A stretch of 55,631 nt of DNA from an uncultured Aeromonadales bacterium (GTDB lineage: Bacteria > Pseudomonadota > Gammaproteobacteria > Enterobacterales > Succinivibrionaceae): positions 1 to 55,631 of the forward strand of contig CACZLZ010000041.1 of assembly GCA_902782145.1 (NCBI GenBank). The letters run 5' to 3'. The first letter of the stretch is position 1; the number at the start of each line of letters is the position of its first letter. Of this stretch, positions 29,401-38,307 are shown one piece after another. The notes beneath the pieces are model-generated. The model ran no database searches and was not told where the DNA came from. It worked only from the letters and a program-made list of their open reading frames with translations. Position numbers and translations under genes: made by a program.

Positions 29401-30546
29401 GAGTTAGGACGCCTAGAAATATACACCCGGGATGATGATCTGGATGAAAAGAAGGCATTGTTCAACCAGGACCAGATCCTGTACTACAAATCAACCACAA
29501 AGCAGTATACATCACGGTATAACAATAAAACCAAAGAGATAACGTTCCACACCTTCCTCACGGAAGATGAGTATGTCCAAAAATTCCCACCGGTAGATTA
29601 CCGTAAGAAACTGCAGAAGGAGAAATGCCTGCAGCAGGGAAAGACCAGAAAATTTGTGGCCAACATGTTCAGCACTTCCCTGAAGGTCCAGGACTTCGGC
29701 GAAGATTTTGCAAGGGCCCACAGCCAGTTCTGCAGTTATGTAAGGAACTGCATAGCCACAGATTCGGAAACCAACCCCCGACTGCTCGATCTGTACATGT
29801 TTGTGGTTGCCTTCAGTTGCGATCCTGTCAGTCCTGATCTGCTCACCTTCATGGTGAAGCATCAGTTCAGCAAGGAGCATCTGACCTTCCAGGACTGCCG
29901 GGTGTGCGGCCGGTTGCTGCGGAATCTGCAGGAAGGCTATCAGCAGGCGCTTTTCAGAGTGGTGCTCAGAAAGCTTGAACTCCACACCTATGAGGACACC
30001 ATGGAGTCAGTGTCCATTCTGTCCAAGTCCGCATGGCACGACGAGCAATTCATCTTCAACATCAGCATCGAGCTTTTTAAGGAACTGCTTACAGTCTGCC
30101 TGGATTCCATGAAGGAAACCAATGACAGACTCGCCGGGGCACTGAGTCCCGACAAGGAAAATGAAGCCAGGGCCGGTCTGCGCAACGTCTCCAGCATTCT
30201 GGAACTTCTTCTCGGACTGCTGCGTCTCAGACGGTCAGAAAAGATGGACGAGGAGACCTTTCTGTCGGTATATCCGCAAGCCGATATACCCAAGAAATTC
30301 CTGAAGCAGATAGACCGTTTCACCAGTCTGCTTCCTGATATCCTGCTTAGGCACCAGAAACTAAGCTTTATGTCCTTCCTTGAAATTGCCGTGAAAGCCG
30401 GCAGTGGCGGTCAGACTGAGCATCCGCTGATCCGGGCCGTGAAATACTACCTCACCGAAGAAGACGATTCCGGAGCCATCAAAATCGTCGGTCTGGCGGA
30501 AAGCGACAATGATGGGGGTGATGAACCCCAAAACGGGGAAAGCTGA
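26446..30546 (+). CDS. DUF2357-domain protein, partner of the McrB-like ATPase
   Basis: This is a 1366-residue protein from the ATG at 26446, chosen for its GGGAGG site five bases upstream; a longer frame lacks such a site. Residues ~60-330 carry DUF2357 character (VEFIINEIEYLLNSLRMKIL and VKRRFSPDTQENQLLKAFLR). Family members usually continue into a PD-(D/E)XK nuclease (PDDEXK_7), but I cannot find a D...ExK set here. Instead residues ~450-720 form an alpha/beta region (ITYAVPDLLDDFDLEPVRIG, FSRSFSVPASIAAL, LIVAVGYYADRAYYTPVQ) and ~720-960 a beta-rich region. Residues ~1010-1366 are a helical domain shared with the next gene. G+C drops after about 29,330. The protein probably couples to the AAA+ motor and contacts the target. 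Confidence 0.8.
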   Translation: MSKHKHQGAGVQSQDSMSTSGDPREPGQAPANTFQMSPNAGGDAGLTSGRIGKIPQDWDLEGFYRRLADKDCPEHLQAMQILHLMCWNNSVFSFDPFSDEPLGTDLSAYAWRLADHAAEKDQPIRDHVFHLVEFIINEIEYLLNSLRMKILRNHESLPLFAVRETDSKSLQLLARRPGRTIREKLSGRPYMVAVKRRFSPDTQENQLLKAFLRKLSALLILRKERLTQAGLRHQDRATDLISRISFWKTSDTADAIGRWTNNPPNNVLLQDRRYRKIWLGWQRIRTLDQMTRDAHLLLPYMASDNIFWEIVSILDSYRNFRLFQKPMRRPKMKTAADYKKKEMYTFAAMHGSSGKIIRSVREGLVTEFHIDKVSTGKITVDDTRIHAEIRGREPREMDLAGADLRAFARDFILEVVASCGIPKTELSAAPRVEQATRRFQSTGLDLALSCPRFHTDTGEVLVARCPLVQRWEEPGKPARWIDATGSRGILLDHKVSAVQTHTFRCHLAPAGDTDDAARRVSIEACQHLGKILSREIPAFQITYAVPDLLDDFDLEPVRIGISGSFSRSFSVPASIAALNGARKKGLLDDLAKGDLIVAVGYYADRAYYTPVQCEYDPRLEEQLPETRGIQFVRHPTRDFRAPLLTKTDLGCSPDLAARLKTLFDQEGIRRCGGERSFYTMGADGSSVYEHPDNSLIARDFPRFPLQAKPMENYIKKDCGFMLKDKGRVRIILLSDLLDDTEIAGNYSCIRGQEVIPLGAWLTSAMEAELDSRTAIWFDYLPDLQMEAKVGSERKLLYLVKNMKIRPKVNETCDIPIAWTFVLPAGKKFYHFPLVRGNARDKTFWEAYIEADEVLPVDQEISCRLKLTYTYGADGNPFHLVFIPLDRKDLPEFEVQWKLKKDIPLDRSAVPVPGFPAAKAPGFYDEYKTKLMESLAILTNDDWHHLELRDQNREILKGGFRKCATHRIAEITRPRSGDYCFINLDTELGRLEIYTRDDDLDEKKALFNQDQILYYKSTTKQYTSRYNNKTKEITFHTFLTEDEYVQKFPPVDYRKKLQKEKCLQQGKTRKFVANMFSTSLKVQDFGEDFARAHSQFCSYVRNCIATDSETNPRLLDLYMFVVAFSCDPVSPDLLTFMVKHQFSKEHLTFQDCRVCGRLLRNLQEGYQQALFRVVLRKLELHTYEDTMESVSILSKSAWHDEQFIFNISIELFKELLTVCLDSMKETNDRLAGALSPDKENEARAGLRNVSSILELLLGLLRLRRSEKMDEETFLSVYPQADIPKKFLKQIDRFTSLLPDILLRHQKLSFMSFLEIAVKAGSGGQTEHPLIRAVKYYLTEEDDSGAIKIVGLAESDNDGGDEPQNGES

Positions 30547-30650
30547 ACGCCTTCCAGAACAAGATCTGAAACGTCTGGCTCCCCAAAGATCACCCAGGGA
30601 TCCTGATGCCCCCGGAAAATCAGCCCCCATAGCAGAGGAAACACCACTCC

Positions 30651-32045
30651 ATGACAGAGCACACCAGCACACCAAGACCGGGAAGGAGCACCGCCAGTCT
30701 TCCCTGTCCGCCCTATCCCCGGATGCAGCCCTCACCGCAACTGGAGGACAGACTCTGGGATCTGTTTGATCTGCTGGATCTGGCCCGGAAACTGACATCC
30801 CAGAAGGAGTGTCAGGAGCACATTATCAAGAACATCAGCCGCCATCCTTCAAAACACCACGCTATTTTCACCATCGGCACCGCCCACGGGGACTATGAGG
30901 TGTATGTTCCCTCCCACCGGGAAGAACAGATGATCAGCATGTTCAACAGCACTGACTACCTGTTCCTGGACACCCACCAGGACCGGGACGGGAAGATCCG
31001 CAACCACTTCTTCTCCGTGGAGGCACCAAAGATGAAACTGCGGAGCATCTGCGACAAGATCTTCGGCACCAACCTGAACGTCTATGACTTCGGTCCGGAG
31101 ATCGGACGGAAGGCAGATCTCTTCTTCCGCTATTTCCAGGATCAGGTGCTACCTGATGATGACATGTCCATTGTCCTCAAGCGGATCTTCATCTTTGCAG
31201 CGGTCTTCATGTTTCCCTCCCTGCCGGAGAGCACGGTGAAAAAGATCTGCCAGGTCCTGCCGGGAGAGGAACTGTACAACTACCTGACATGCCGGATCTA
31301 CGCCCGGCTCCTCAGGAATCTGGGGAAAGTGAGCCAGGGCCATCTCCTCAGCCGGATCACCGATATGGTGCTGAACGATAAGGATGTGACCTTCCATGAG
31401 ATCCGGTTCCGCAGCGCCTTCACCATCCTGTACAAGGCGGTGTGGAACAATGAAAGCCTGATCTATGCCTTCTCGCCGGAGGAGGTGAACAGCATCGTCC
31501 GGAGAACCGTCCGTCATCTCAAGGGCGTCTTGGAGCTGGCAGACGCCACCATGATTGATCCGGCAGACGATAAGGACACCCAGCTCACCCGGGCCAAGCT
31601 CATTGTCAACGCCATGAAAGATATCACCGGGGGCCTTGAACTGATCCTGGCTCTGCTCCGGCTCCGGCTCCGGAAGCCCGGAGGCGGACACCGGTTCACA
31701 TCAGCAGGTGAATTCACAGGCTCCTCCTTTGCCGGAGCCCGGATGTCCGGGGGAGGTGACACGTCAGGGAATGCGGCCAAGATCCCGTTGCTCAGCCCCG
31801 GATCAGATGTCACCCAGGAGATCCTGAACTTCATGGATGATCTGACCGCCAGGTTACCGGAGATCCTGCCCCGGCACCGGATCATCAAGTTCAAGTCGGG
31901 ACTCCGGTGCCAGGTGCCAGAAGATCCGGATGAACCGGGAAAACCGGCAGACAGTTCGGAACCTCCCCTGATCCAGGTTCTGCGGCATTTCCTCACCGGA
32001 GAAGGGGACACCCGAAACTACGGAATAACAGGATTCTGGTCATAG
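30651..32045 (+). CDS. 464-residue paralogue of the DUF2357 protein's C-terminal domain
   Basis: The function is unknown. Aligning by eye with residues ~1010-1366 of the preceding protein gives matches in order: VYDFG versus VQDFG, RLLRNL in both, VWNNESLIYAFS versus AWHDEQFIFNIS, LELILALLRLRL versus LELLLGLLRLRR, LPEILPRHRIIKF versus LPDILLRHQKLSF, and PPLIQVLRHFLTGEGDT versus HPLIRAVKYYLTEEDDS. It is therefore a free-standing copy of that helical domain, with its own N-terminal ~45 residues rich in Pro and Ser. The ATG at 30651 has an AGAGGAAAC-like site upstream. It may compete with or dimerise with the domain in the larger protein. Confidence 0.8.
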   Translation: MTEHTSTPRPGRSTASLPCPPYPRMQPSPQLEDRLWDLFDLLDLARKLTSQKECQEHIIKNISRHPSKHHAIFTIGTAHGDYEVYVPSHREEQMISMFNSTDYLFLDTHQDRDGKIRNHFFSVEAPKMKLRSICDKIFGTNLNVYDFGPEIGRKADLFFRYFQDQVLPDDDMSIVLKRIFIFAAVFMFPSLPESTVKKICQVLPGEELYNYLTCRIYARLLRNLGKVSQGHLLSRITDMVLNDKDVTFHEIRFRSAFTILYKAVWNNESLIYAFSPEEVNSIVRRTVRHLKGVLELADATMIDPADDKDTQLTRAKLIVNAMKDITGGLELILALLRLRLRKPGGGHRFTSAGEFTGSSFAGARMSGGGDTSGNAAKIPLLSPGSDVTQEILNFMDDLTARLPEILPRHRIIKFKSGLRCQVPEDPDEPGKPADSSEPPLIQVLRHFLTGEGDTRNYGITGFWS

Positions 32046-32132
32046 TCTTTTACCCGGTACCGTCGGGACTGGAAAGCCCGGAGACCGGTCTGATGATCCA
32101 AAGGAAGCCACACAGGGAGCAGGAGGCATACC

Positions 32133-33773
32133 ATGAGCGGCAGAAAGGAAAGCAGCATGCGCCTGGAGCGGGAGCGCCGGGAAGAACTGCGCCGTCAGCA
32201 GGAACAGGAGCTACAGCGTCTGACCCGGGAAAAAGCCGCAAGGGAAAAGGCCGAACAGGAACGGAAACGCCAGGAGAAGGAAAGGAAACGCCGGGAAAAG
32301 GAGCAGAAACGCCGGGAGGAAGCGGAAAGAAAGCGCCAGGAAAAGGAGCGACAGAAGCACCTGGCCGAGGAGCGCCGCCGCCAGGAGGCAGAGCGACGTC
32401 GTAAAGAGGAAGAAGAGCGGCGACGCCGGGCAGAGGAGGAACGGCGCCGCCTGGAGGAGCAGCACCAAAGGGAGCTGGAACGCCTGCAACGGGAAGAGGA
32501 GCGGCGGCAGCTCATTGCCTCCCTCAGTGACAGCAACCGGAAGCTCCATGAGGAGATCAGGGCGGACATGCAGAAACTGCTGCCGGTGCTGAGCCGCTGC
32601 CAGGCTTTCACCCAGTCCTCAGGAGACATGGGATCTGACACCCAGGAGCAGGCCGCAGCCGTGTATTCCGAAGTCCGGCAGTTTCTCCAGGCCAACCAGG
32701 CGATCATCACCGGCAGCAGTGATCCGACCCAGCTGACTTTGACCCAGGCTGCACTCCAGATGATCTCAGGTAGGCTTAAGGGGCTGGATCAGATCCTGGA
32801 GCAGGATCTCCGCGCCCGGCGGAGAGCGGCAGGAGCGACACTGCTGAGTCAGATCGACCGCCTGCTCCGTCAGGCCCCCTCATCGGTGCCACCGGAACCA
32901 TCCGATTTGGAGCTGGCCGGACTCAGGGAGATCCTCTCCCTCCTGGAAAGCATTGCGGACGAAGAAAACACCCTGGGTCTGGAGGAGACCGCACCCCAGA
33001 TCCGCAGAGAGTATGAAGCAAGGCGGGAAAGTCTCAGGCAGTCCCTGACCGTGGATGCCTGCCGGCAGTTCCTGAACCAGACGGTGCCGGAGTTCCGGAA
33101 GAAGATCCTGGACTTTCAGAAGGAGCAGGATGAAGCGGAGCGGGCCTTTGGCAGCGTCTATCCGCTGTATGCCGTGCTGTGCCAGGAGGCCGGGATCCAG
33201 GAGGAGTTGTTTGACGTGAGCCGGGACGGAGTGCGCAGAATGCAGGAGGCCTGCACCCGTCTCAAAGCAGAAGTCATGACCATTAGGGAGAACCAGGAGA
33301 TCCTGCGCCTGGTGGAAGAGACCCTCCAGGAACTGGGCTATCCGGTCCTGGCCCAGAAAACCCTCACCGCCGGAGACGGGGGCAGGCTCACCCGGATCCT
33401 CCTCCAGTACACCGAGGACACTGCCGTGGATGTAACCGTGTCCGCCGACGGCAAGGTGGCCATGGAGGTGGGTCTCATGGACAACAGCAGCCGCAGCCCC
33501 GATCAGGCGGAGACAGCCTACCTGTGCGGGGAGATGAGATACTTCTGCAAAGACTATGCGGAGATTGAGCAGAAACTACAGGAGAAGGGCGTGGTGCTGC
33601 TGGACAAAAACTACCGGCCACCGGAGGCGGCTTATGCCACAGTGATCAATGTGTCGGAGATGGATCTGGCAGTAGAATGCACAGAGGAGGAAACCCGGGA
33701 CAGCGCCGGGAGCCTCACCGGAGATCACAGCGGATACACAGCGCCTGAACAGGCAAGGAGAGGCACGTCATGA
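32133..33773 (+). CDS. long coiled-coil protein
   Basis: This is a 546-residue protein with a strong CAGGAGGCATACC site. Residues ~8-145 form an uninterrupted Arg/Glu/Lys/Gln-rich single helix or coiled coil (REKAEQERKRQEKERKRREK). Residues ~150-400 are further helices. The last ~140 residues are a compact alpha/beta region (LGYPVLAQKTLTAGDGGRLT, then AVDVTVSADGKVAMEVGLMD). No enzyme motif is seen. The end overlaps the first FHA gene by ATGA, implying coupled synthesis with that reader protein. A role as a scaffold or spacer is plausible; the AAA+ protein at 23428 also carries a long coiled coil and the two could interact. The DNA itself is repetitive here because of the charged repeats. Confidence 0.85.
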   Translation: MSGRKESSMRLERERREELRRQQEQELQRLTREKAAREKAEQERKRQEKERKRREKEQKRREEAERKRQEKERQKHLAEERRRQEAERRRKEEEERRRRAEEERRRLEEQHQRELERLQREEERRQLIASLSDSNRKLHEEIRADMQKLLPVLSRCQAFTQSSGDMGSDTQEQAAAVYSEVRQFLQANQAIITGSSDPTQLTLTQAALQMISGRLKGLDQILEQDLRARRRAAGATLLSQIDRLLRQAPSSVPPEPSDLELAGLREILSLLESIADEENTLGLEETAPQIRREYEARRESLRQSLTVDACRQFLNQTVPEFRKKILDFQKEQDEAERAFGSVYPLYAVLCQEAGIQEELFDVSRDGVRRMQEACTRLKAEVMTIRENQEILRLVEETLQELGYPVLAQKTLTAGDGGRLTRILLQYTEDTAVDVTVSADGKVAMEVGLMDNSSRSPDQAETAYLCGEMRYFCKDYAEIEQKLQEKGVVLLDKNYRPPEAAYATVINVSEMDLAVECTEEETRDSAGSLTGDHSGYTAPEQARRGTS

Positions 33774-34807
33774 GCAGACTGATAATCAGATGCAGTACCT
33801 GCGGGGCGGTGAATGAGGCCAACGAGATCGTCTGCCACCAGTGCGGTGCCATGATCATGGATCTGAAGGTGGAGGAGGTTTCGGATGCCGACTACCATGA
33901 TCTGATGATGAATATCGCAGGGAGCCAGGAACAGGCAGAAGCGGCAGCACCTGAACCGGAGCCTGCGGCCAGATCTGAGCCGGTGCCGTCTGCCGAGCCG
34001 GACGGCTTTGATATGTTTGCAGAGCCGGAGCATGCACCGGAGCCGGAGCATAAGCCCGCACCCGCACCGGCCCCTGCTTCTGCGCCTGGACCGAAGACGG
34101 CACCCGCGCCCTCTTCCCAGCAGGCACCGCATCCCGTACCAGAGCCCCAGGTGATGTTTGCCTCCATGCCCCAGATCAGTGCGGAGAGTGCCCCAAAACC
34201 GGAGCCGGCTCCCCTATCAGCACAGGCACCAGCACCGGCACCCCGTCCGCCCCATGAGCGGATGCGGTTCAGTGTGCCTCCCATGGCCCCGCCTGCGCCG
34301 CCTTCTCCGTCCGCACCGCGACCCCGGCCTATCCCTGTATTAGACCCGGTGTCTCCGGCCCGGAATAACAGTGCCCTGAAGCCATCTTCCGCACCTGGGC
34401 AACGCCAGTCCCAAGAACGGATCCGGGTGAGCGCACCGCCGGTGGTAGCACCTCAACCCAGGTCGCCCCAGCCACCCCGGGAGCCCACCTATCTGGAGTC
34501 CGAAGATCGCATGTCCACCATCAATCCCCGGGAGGAGCATGTGATCATCGGTCGTGGGCTGAAGGAGGACGGAGACTTCAAGGGCTACCTCAGCGACCGG
34601 CTCTGCGTCAGCCGGAAACATGCGGAATTCTGGACCAACGGCATCTCTCTGTTCCTCCGGGACATCGGCTCCACCAACGGCACTTATGTCAACGGGCAGC
34701 GCCTGGCGAAGAACCAGGATGTGAAGCTGAAAGCCGGTGACCGGATCTGCCTGGGACCGCCAGGTGCCGACCCGGAGAAAATTGCGGTGTACCTGGCCAA
34801 ATGCTGA
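33770..34807 (+). CDS. zinc-ribbon / FHA domain protein 1
   Basis: This is a 345-residue protein. The N-terminus MSRLIIRCSTCG...CHQCG is a four-cysteine zinc ribbon (C8, C11, C22, C25). Residues ~60-235 are a Pro/Ala/Glu-rich disordered linker. The C-terminal FHA domain shows the phosphothreonine-binding motifs: IIGRGLKEDG, then SRKHAEF and DIGSTNGTYVNG. FHA domains bind pThr, so this protein should read marks set by the kinase at 14437 (or the one at 49430). It starts inside the stop of the coiled-coil gene. A second protein of the same layout is encoded next. The zinc ribbon may dock to nucleic acid or a partner. Confidence 0.93.
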   Translation: MSRLIIRCSTCGAVNEANEIVCHQCGAMIMDLKVEEVSDADYHDLMMNIAGSQEQAEAAAPEPEPAARSEPVPSAEPDGFDMFAEPEHAPEPEHKPAPAPAPASAPGPKTAPAPSSQQAPHPVPEPQVMFASMPQISAESAPKPEPAPLSAQAPAPAPRPPHERMRFSVPPMAPPAPPSPSAPRPRPIPVLDPVSPARNNSALKPSSAPGQRQSQERIRVSAPPVVAPQPRSPQPPREPTYLESEDRMSTINPREEHVIIGRGLKEDGDFKGYLSDRLCVSRKHAEFWTNGISLFLRDIGSTNGTYVNGQRLAKNQDVKLKAGDRICLGPPGADPEKIAVYLAKC

Positions 34808-34868
34808 GGACGGTAATGCCGTCCCTGCCAGTGGGCGGGGGGTTGCCGGAAACAAAAAGGAGAGAGCC

Positions 34869-35612
34869 TTGGGCATGATTGTCATCCGTTGCCTGAACTG
34901 CGGCACCCTGAACCGGGAAGGCACCGGCAGCTGCCGCCAATGCGGCACCATGTTCTTCAATGAGCCGAAAACCGAGATCACCCCGGAGGAATACCGCCAG
35001 ATCTTCGGTGCCGGTGCCATGGAGATGTCTGTAAAATCCCGGAATGTGTCCCCCGCTACGGATGCGGGAAGGTTCTTTCAGAGTGCCGTTCCCGGCAGCA
35101 ATCCAGGAGGGGACAATGCCGTGGCAGATCCGGGAAGGCGGCCCCACCGGAGGGTGGTGGTGCGTCAGTTGCCACCCCGTGATACCAGTGCCGCCAGTCC
35201 CGCACCGGTTGCCGGTCTGGGCCCGGAGCCTGTGATCCCACCCCAAGCCCCGTCCGCCAGCTCAGCCGCCCAGGCACCCCGGAGCCCCACCTCTGCTGCG
35301 CCTCCGGTATGCCTGGAAGCCGCCGACGGCTTCCGCATCATCCCGGTGAACACCCCAGTGATCCTGGGCCGTGGTATTGCTACGGATGGCGGGATCAGCG
35401 GTTATCTGGCCAGTTTTCCCACCGTCAGCAGAAAGCACCTGGAGATCTGGATCAGCGGCGGCAGCTTCATGGTAAGGGATCTGGGCTCCACCAACGGCAC
35501 CTTCATCAACGGCTGGCGGCTGGAGACGGAGAAGATCTATCCCCTGAAAACCGGGGATCAGCTGCGGCTGGGACGGGATGGAACCGGCGGGGCGGTCTTC
35601 AGTGTCCGGTAA
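34869..35612 (+). CDS. zinc-ribbon / FHA domain protein 2
   Basis: This is a 247-residue protein with the same layout as its neighbour: MGMIVIRCLNCG...CRQCG (C8, C11, C22, C25), a shorter Pro/Ala/Ser linker, and an FHA domain (ILGRGIATDGG, SRKHLEI, DLGSTNGTFING). I prefer the TTG at 34869 because AAGGAG lies six bases upstream and the cysteine positions then equal those of protein 1; an ATG at 34875 is the alternative. The two FHA proteins arose by duplication but differ in linker length and in the FHA binding loops, so they may read different phosphosites. Confidence 0.92.
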   Translation: MGMIVIRCLNCGTLNREGTGSCRQCGTMFFNEPKTEITPEEYRQIFGAGAMEMSVKSRNVSPATDAGRFFQSAVPGSNPGGDNAVADPGRRPHRRVVVRQLPPRDTSAASPAPVAGLGPEPVIPPQAPSASSAAQAPRSPTSAAPPVCLEAADGFRIIPVNTPVILGRGIATDGGISGYLASFPTVSRKHLEIWISGGSFMVRDLGSTNGTFINGWRLETEKIYPLKTGDQLRLGRDGTGGAVFSVR

Positions 35613-35660
35613 CAGCAGAGGATCCGGCAAAGCCCGGAGAGCCACAGGAGGTTGAAAGCC

Positions 35661-38183
35661 ATGGCAGCAGCCACAGACAGAGCACCACTCCAGGAAAAGA
35701 AGTGGCAGACGGATCTGGAGATCTTCTCCCAGACCAATTCAGTGCTGGTGATCGAAGGCAACATCTTTGACCGCTTCCTGTCCGACCGGGGCTTCACCAG
35801 TCTGGATGAGTACCTGTACAGTTTCCTGCAGAGACGGGGCTATGAAGCCCTGGGCTTCTATGATCCGGTGATCAAGGGCTTTTACTGCCCCTTGGAGCAG
35901 AACAATCCAGTATCCCTGGCAGGCTTCGCCAGAGCGGCGGGGATCCTGGGAAAGGACGGCGGTCCGGCACCGGCAGAGGCGGGAGCCGGCTCCGGTCCCG
36001 CTCCGGGGCAGGGAGGTTGTCAGGGGGCCCCAACGGCTCCCGCCACCCATCCTGCCTGCATGATCCGGGACGACGATGGCAACTGCAGCATCCAGTGCTC
36101 CTTCAGGGGCATGAATCCCCAGGCCCATCATTATGTGCGCCGGGCCCTCAGGCAGACCGGGATCCCGGCAGCGGCAATCATAAGTTTCGCCTCCCATCTG
36201 GCGGTCAGCTCTGACCGCCTCACCCCTGAGGAAAGTGATGCCTTTCTGTCACTGCTGAAATCCGGACTGGAGTCTCTATCGGCCCGAAGCGGCGCCAGCG
36301 GCCAGGTGCTCAGGAACATCCTGATCCTGCTGGTGAACCGGGTCAATGATCTGCCAGTCTGGTTCTGCCACGGCAACCCCACGGTGAAGATCATCCGCAT
36401 AGACAGTCCGTCCCGTGAGGAACGGGGAAGGTTCATCGATCAGTTTTTCAAGGCCTTCTTCACCCCGGAGATCTTCTCCCGGGATCTGCCATATTACCGC
36501 AGCCATCCGGATGAACTCAGGAAGATCCGGAACAAATTCATCGGCAAGACCGAGGGCTTCACTTACATTGAACTCAACGCCCTGAGAAACATCTCCCTGA
36601 TAAGAAAACTGGGGATCTCGGAGTTGCCGGCGGCTGTTGACTACTACCGGTTCGGCGTGGCCGAGAATCCATGGGAAGCGCCGGATCTCAGGGACCGGAT
36701 CCGGAGCAGCAATCTTTCCCAGAGAGTCAAAGGGCAGGGCAGAGCCCTAAGAAAAACCATGGAAGTGGTCAAACGGGCGGTGACCGGTCTTTCGGGACTC
36801 CAGCACTCCTCTGCCGGATCCAAGCCCCGGGGTGTGCTGTTCTTTGCCGGACCCACAGGAACGGGCAAGACGGAAACCGCCAAGGCATTGTCGGAAATGA
36901 TCTTCATGGACGAGCGCAACTGCATCCGCTTTGACATGAGTGAGTTCATGCAGCCCCAAAGCGATCAGCGCCTCTTCGGCGCGCCACCAGGATATGTGGG
37001 CTATGAGGCCGGAGGAGAGCTGACCAATGCCGTCCGGGAGCACCCGTTCTCCATCCTGCTGTTTGACGAGATCGAAAAGGCCCATTCATCCATTCTGGAC
37101 AAGTTCCTGCAGATCCTGGAAGACGGACGCATGACCGATGGTCAGGGGAAAACGGTGTACTTCTCCGAGTGCATCATCATTTTCACGAGTAACCTGGGGA
37201 TTTACGAGGATGATCCCCGGGATCCCACCGGCAGGACCCGCCGACCCAGGGTGAAGCCGGATATGAGTTTCAGTGAGGTGGAAGCCAGCGTCCGCAGCGG
37301 AGTGGAGCACTACTTCAAGCAAAAACTGGAACGACCGGAGATCCTGAACCGCATCGGAGAAAACATTGTGGTCTTCGACTTCATCCGGCCGGAAGCCGCC
37401 CGGGAGATCGTGCGCTCCCAGACCGGGAAGATCGCCACCAGGCTGCTCACTGACCGTGGGATCCGGTTGGAGATCAGCCCGGCGGTGTTCGAGACACTGT
37501 GCAGTCTGTCCCTAACCAACCTGGAAAACGGCGGCCGTGGAATTGGCAACATCATTGAAAGCTGTTTCCTCAACCCGCTTTCCGGCTATATCTTCGACAA
37601 TGACATCGGACATGATGGTACCACGGTTACAGTGTCAGAACTGAAGCAGGATGAAAACGGCTGGAGTGTGATCTGCCAAAACAGCACTGCTTCAGATCCC
37701 CAGGGAGAGCCTCCTGAACAGGGTCCAGGAGGAAATGACGGAGAAGGGAGACACCCCTCGGGAACAACGGAAACAGCAGCGCCCGGGAATGGGTACCAGG
37801 ATCCGGGCAGACGCCAGAACATGGACTCGTGCGGTAACTCAAGCGGAAACGATAACCATACAGAAAGGAGACCAGTGACTGTTCCGGAAGAGTCAACAGG
37901 AGAAAAAAACCAGTACAGGCAACAGGAAAGTACTTTTGGAACAACTGGAAGTCAGGTAACAGGAAACTCAGCCCAAGTCACAAATCCTGAAGCAGTTCAA
38001 ATCAGAAATTCACAGGTCACTGGAAACACAGGTGAAGAGGCAAGAAGCGACCAGCCACATCCAGAGCAAAGCAGGTGCAACGAAAACAGCACACCAGGTG
38101 ATCAGGAGAATGACAGGGAGAGATCCTCGGGAAAGAGTGAGATCAATTTTGAAGATCTGTTTGAAGAGTGCCTGAAGATGTAA
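35661..38183 (+). CDS. ClpB-D2-like AAA+ ATPase with degenerate N-terminal module and disordered tail
   Basis: This is an 840-residue protein; ATG 35661 has CAGGAGG upstream. Residues ~10-330 begin LEIFSQTNSVLVIEGNIFDR and look like an AAA-type alpha/beta module that lacks a Walker A motif (NRVNDLPVWFCHGNPTVKII). Residues ~370-680 form an AAA_2 domain of the ClpA/B second-ring type: LFFAGPTGTGKTETAKALSE (K403), FGAPPGYVGYEAGG, LLFDEIEKAHSSILDKFLQI (D469, E470) and a Clp D2-small-like lid. The last ~160 residues are Gln/Asn/Gly/Ser-rich and end with an acidic helix (INFEDLFEECLKM). No ClpP-binding loop is obvious. It may remodel or disassemble complexes made by the other block proteins. Confidence 0.9.
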   Translation: MAAATDRAPLQEKKWQTDLEIFSQTNSVLVIEGNIFDRFLSDRGFTSLDEYLYSFLQRRGYEALGFYDPVIKGFYCPLEQNNPVSLAGFARAAGILGKDGGPAPAEAGAGSGPAPGQGGCQGAPTAPATHPACMIRDDDGNCSIQCSFRGMNPQAHHYVRRALRQTGIPAAAIISFASHLAVSSDRLTPEESDAFLSLLKSGLESLSARSGASGQVLRNILILLVNRVNDLPVWFCHGNPTVKIIRIDSPSREERGRFIDQFFKAFFTPEIFSRDLPYYRSHPDELRKIRNKFIGKTEGFTYIELNALRNISLIRKLGISELPAAVDYYRFGVAENPWEAPDLRDRIRSSNLSQRVKGQGRALRKTMEVVKRAVTGLSGLQHSSAGSKPRGVLFFAGPTGTGKTETAKALSEMIFMDERNCIRFDMSEFMQPQSDQRLFGAPPGYVGYEAGGELTNAVREHPFSILLFDEIEKAHSSILDKFLQILEDGRMTDGQGKTVYFSECIIIFTSNLGIYEDDPRDPTGRTRRPRVKPDMSFSEVEASVRSGVEHYFKQKLERPEILNRIGENIVVFDFIRPEAAREIVRSQTGKIATRLLTDRGIRLEISPAVFETLCSLSLTNLENGGRGIGNIIESCFLNPLSGYIFDNDIGHDGTTVTVSELKQDENGWSVICQNSTASDPQGEPPEQGPGGNDGEGRHPSGTTETAAPGNGYQDPGRRQNMDSCGNSSGNDNHTERRPVTVPEESTGEKNQYRQQESTFGTTGSQVTGNSAQVTNPEAVQIRNSQVTGNTGEEARSDQPHPEQSRCNENSTPGDQENDRERSSGKSEINFEDLFEECLKM

Positions 38184-38307
38184 CCGATCAGAAGATTATG
38201 AGCATGCAGCCTTCCACGAGATTAAAGATAAGCGGAATTTTCAATTGCATCATGCCTGCTACTGCCTAACATCAGCGAACCATCAGGTACACAAAGGGGG
38301 ATGAGAA

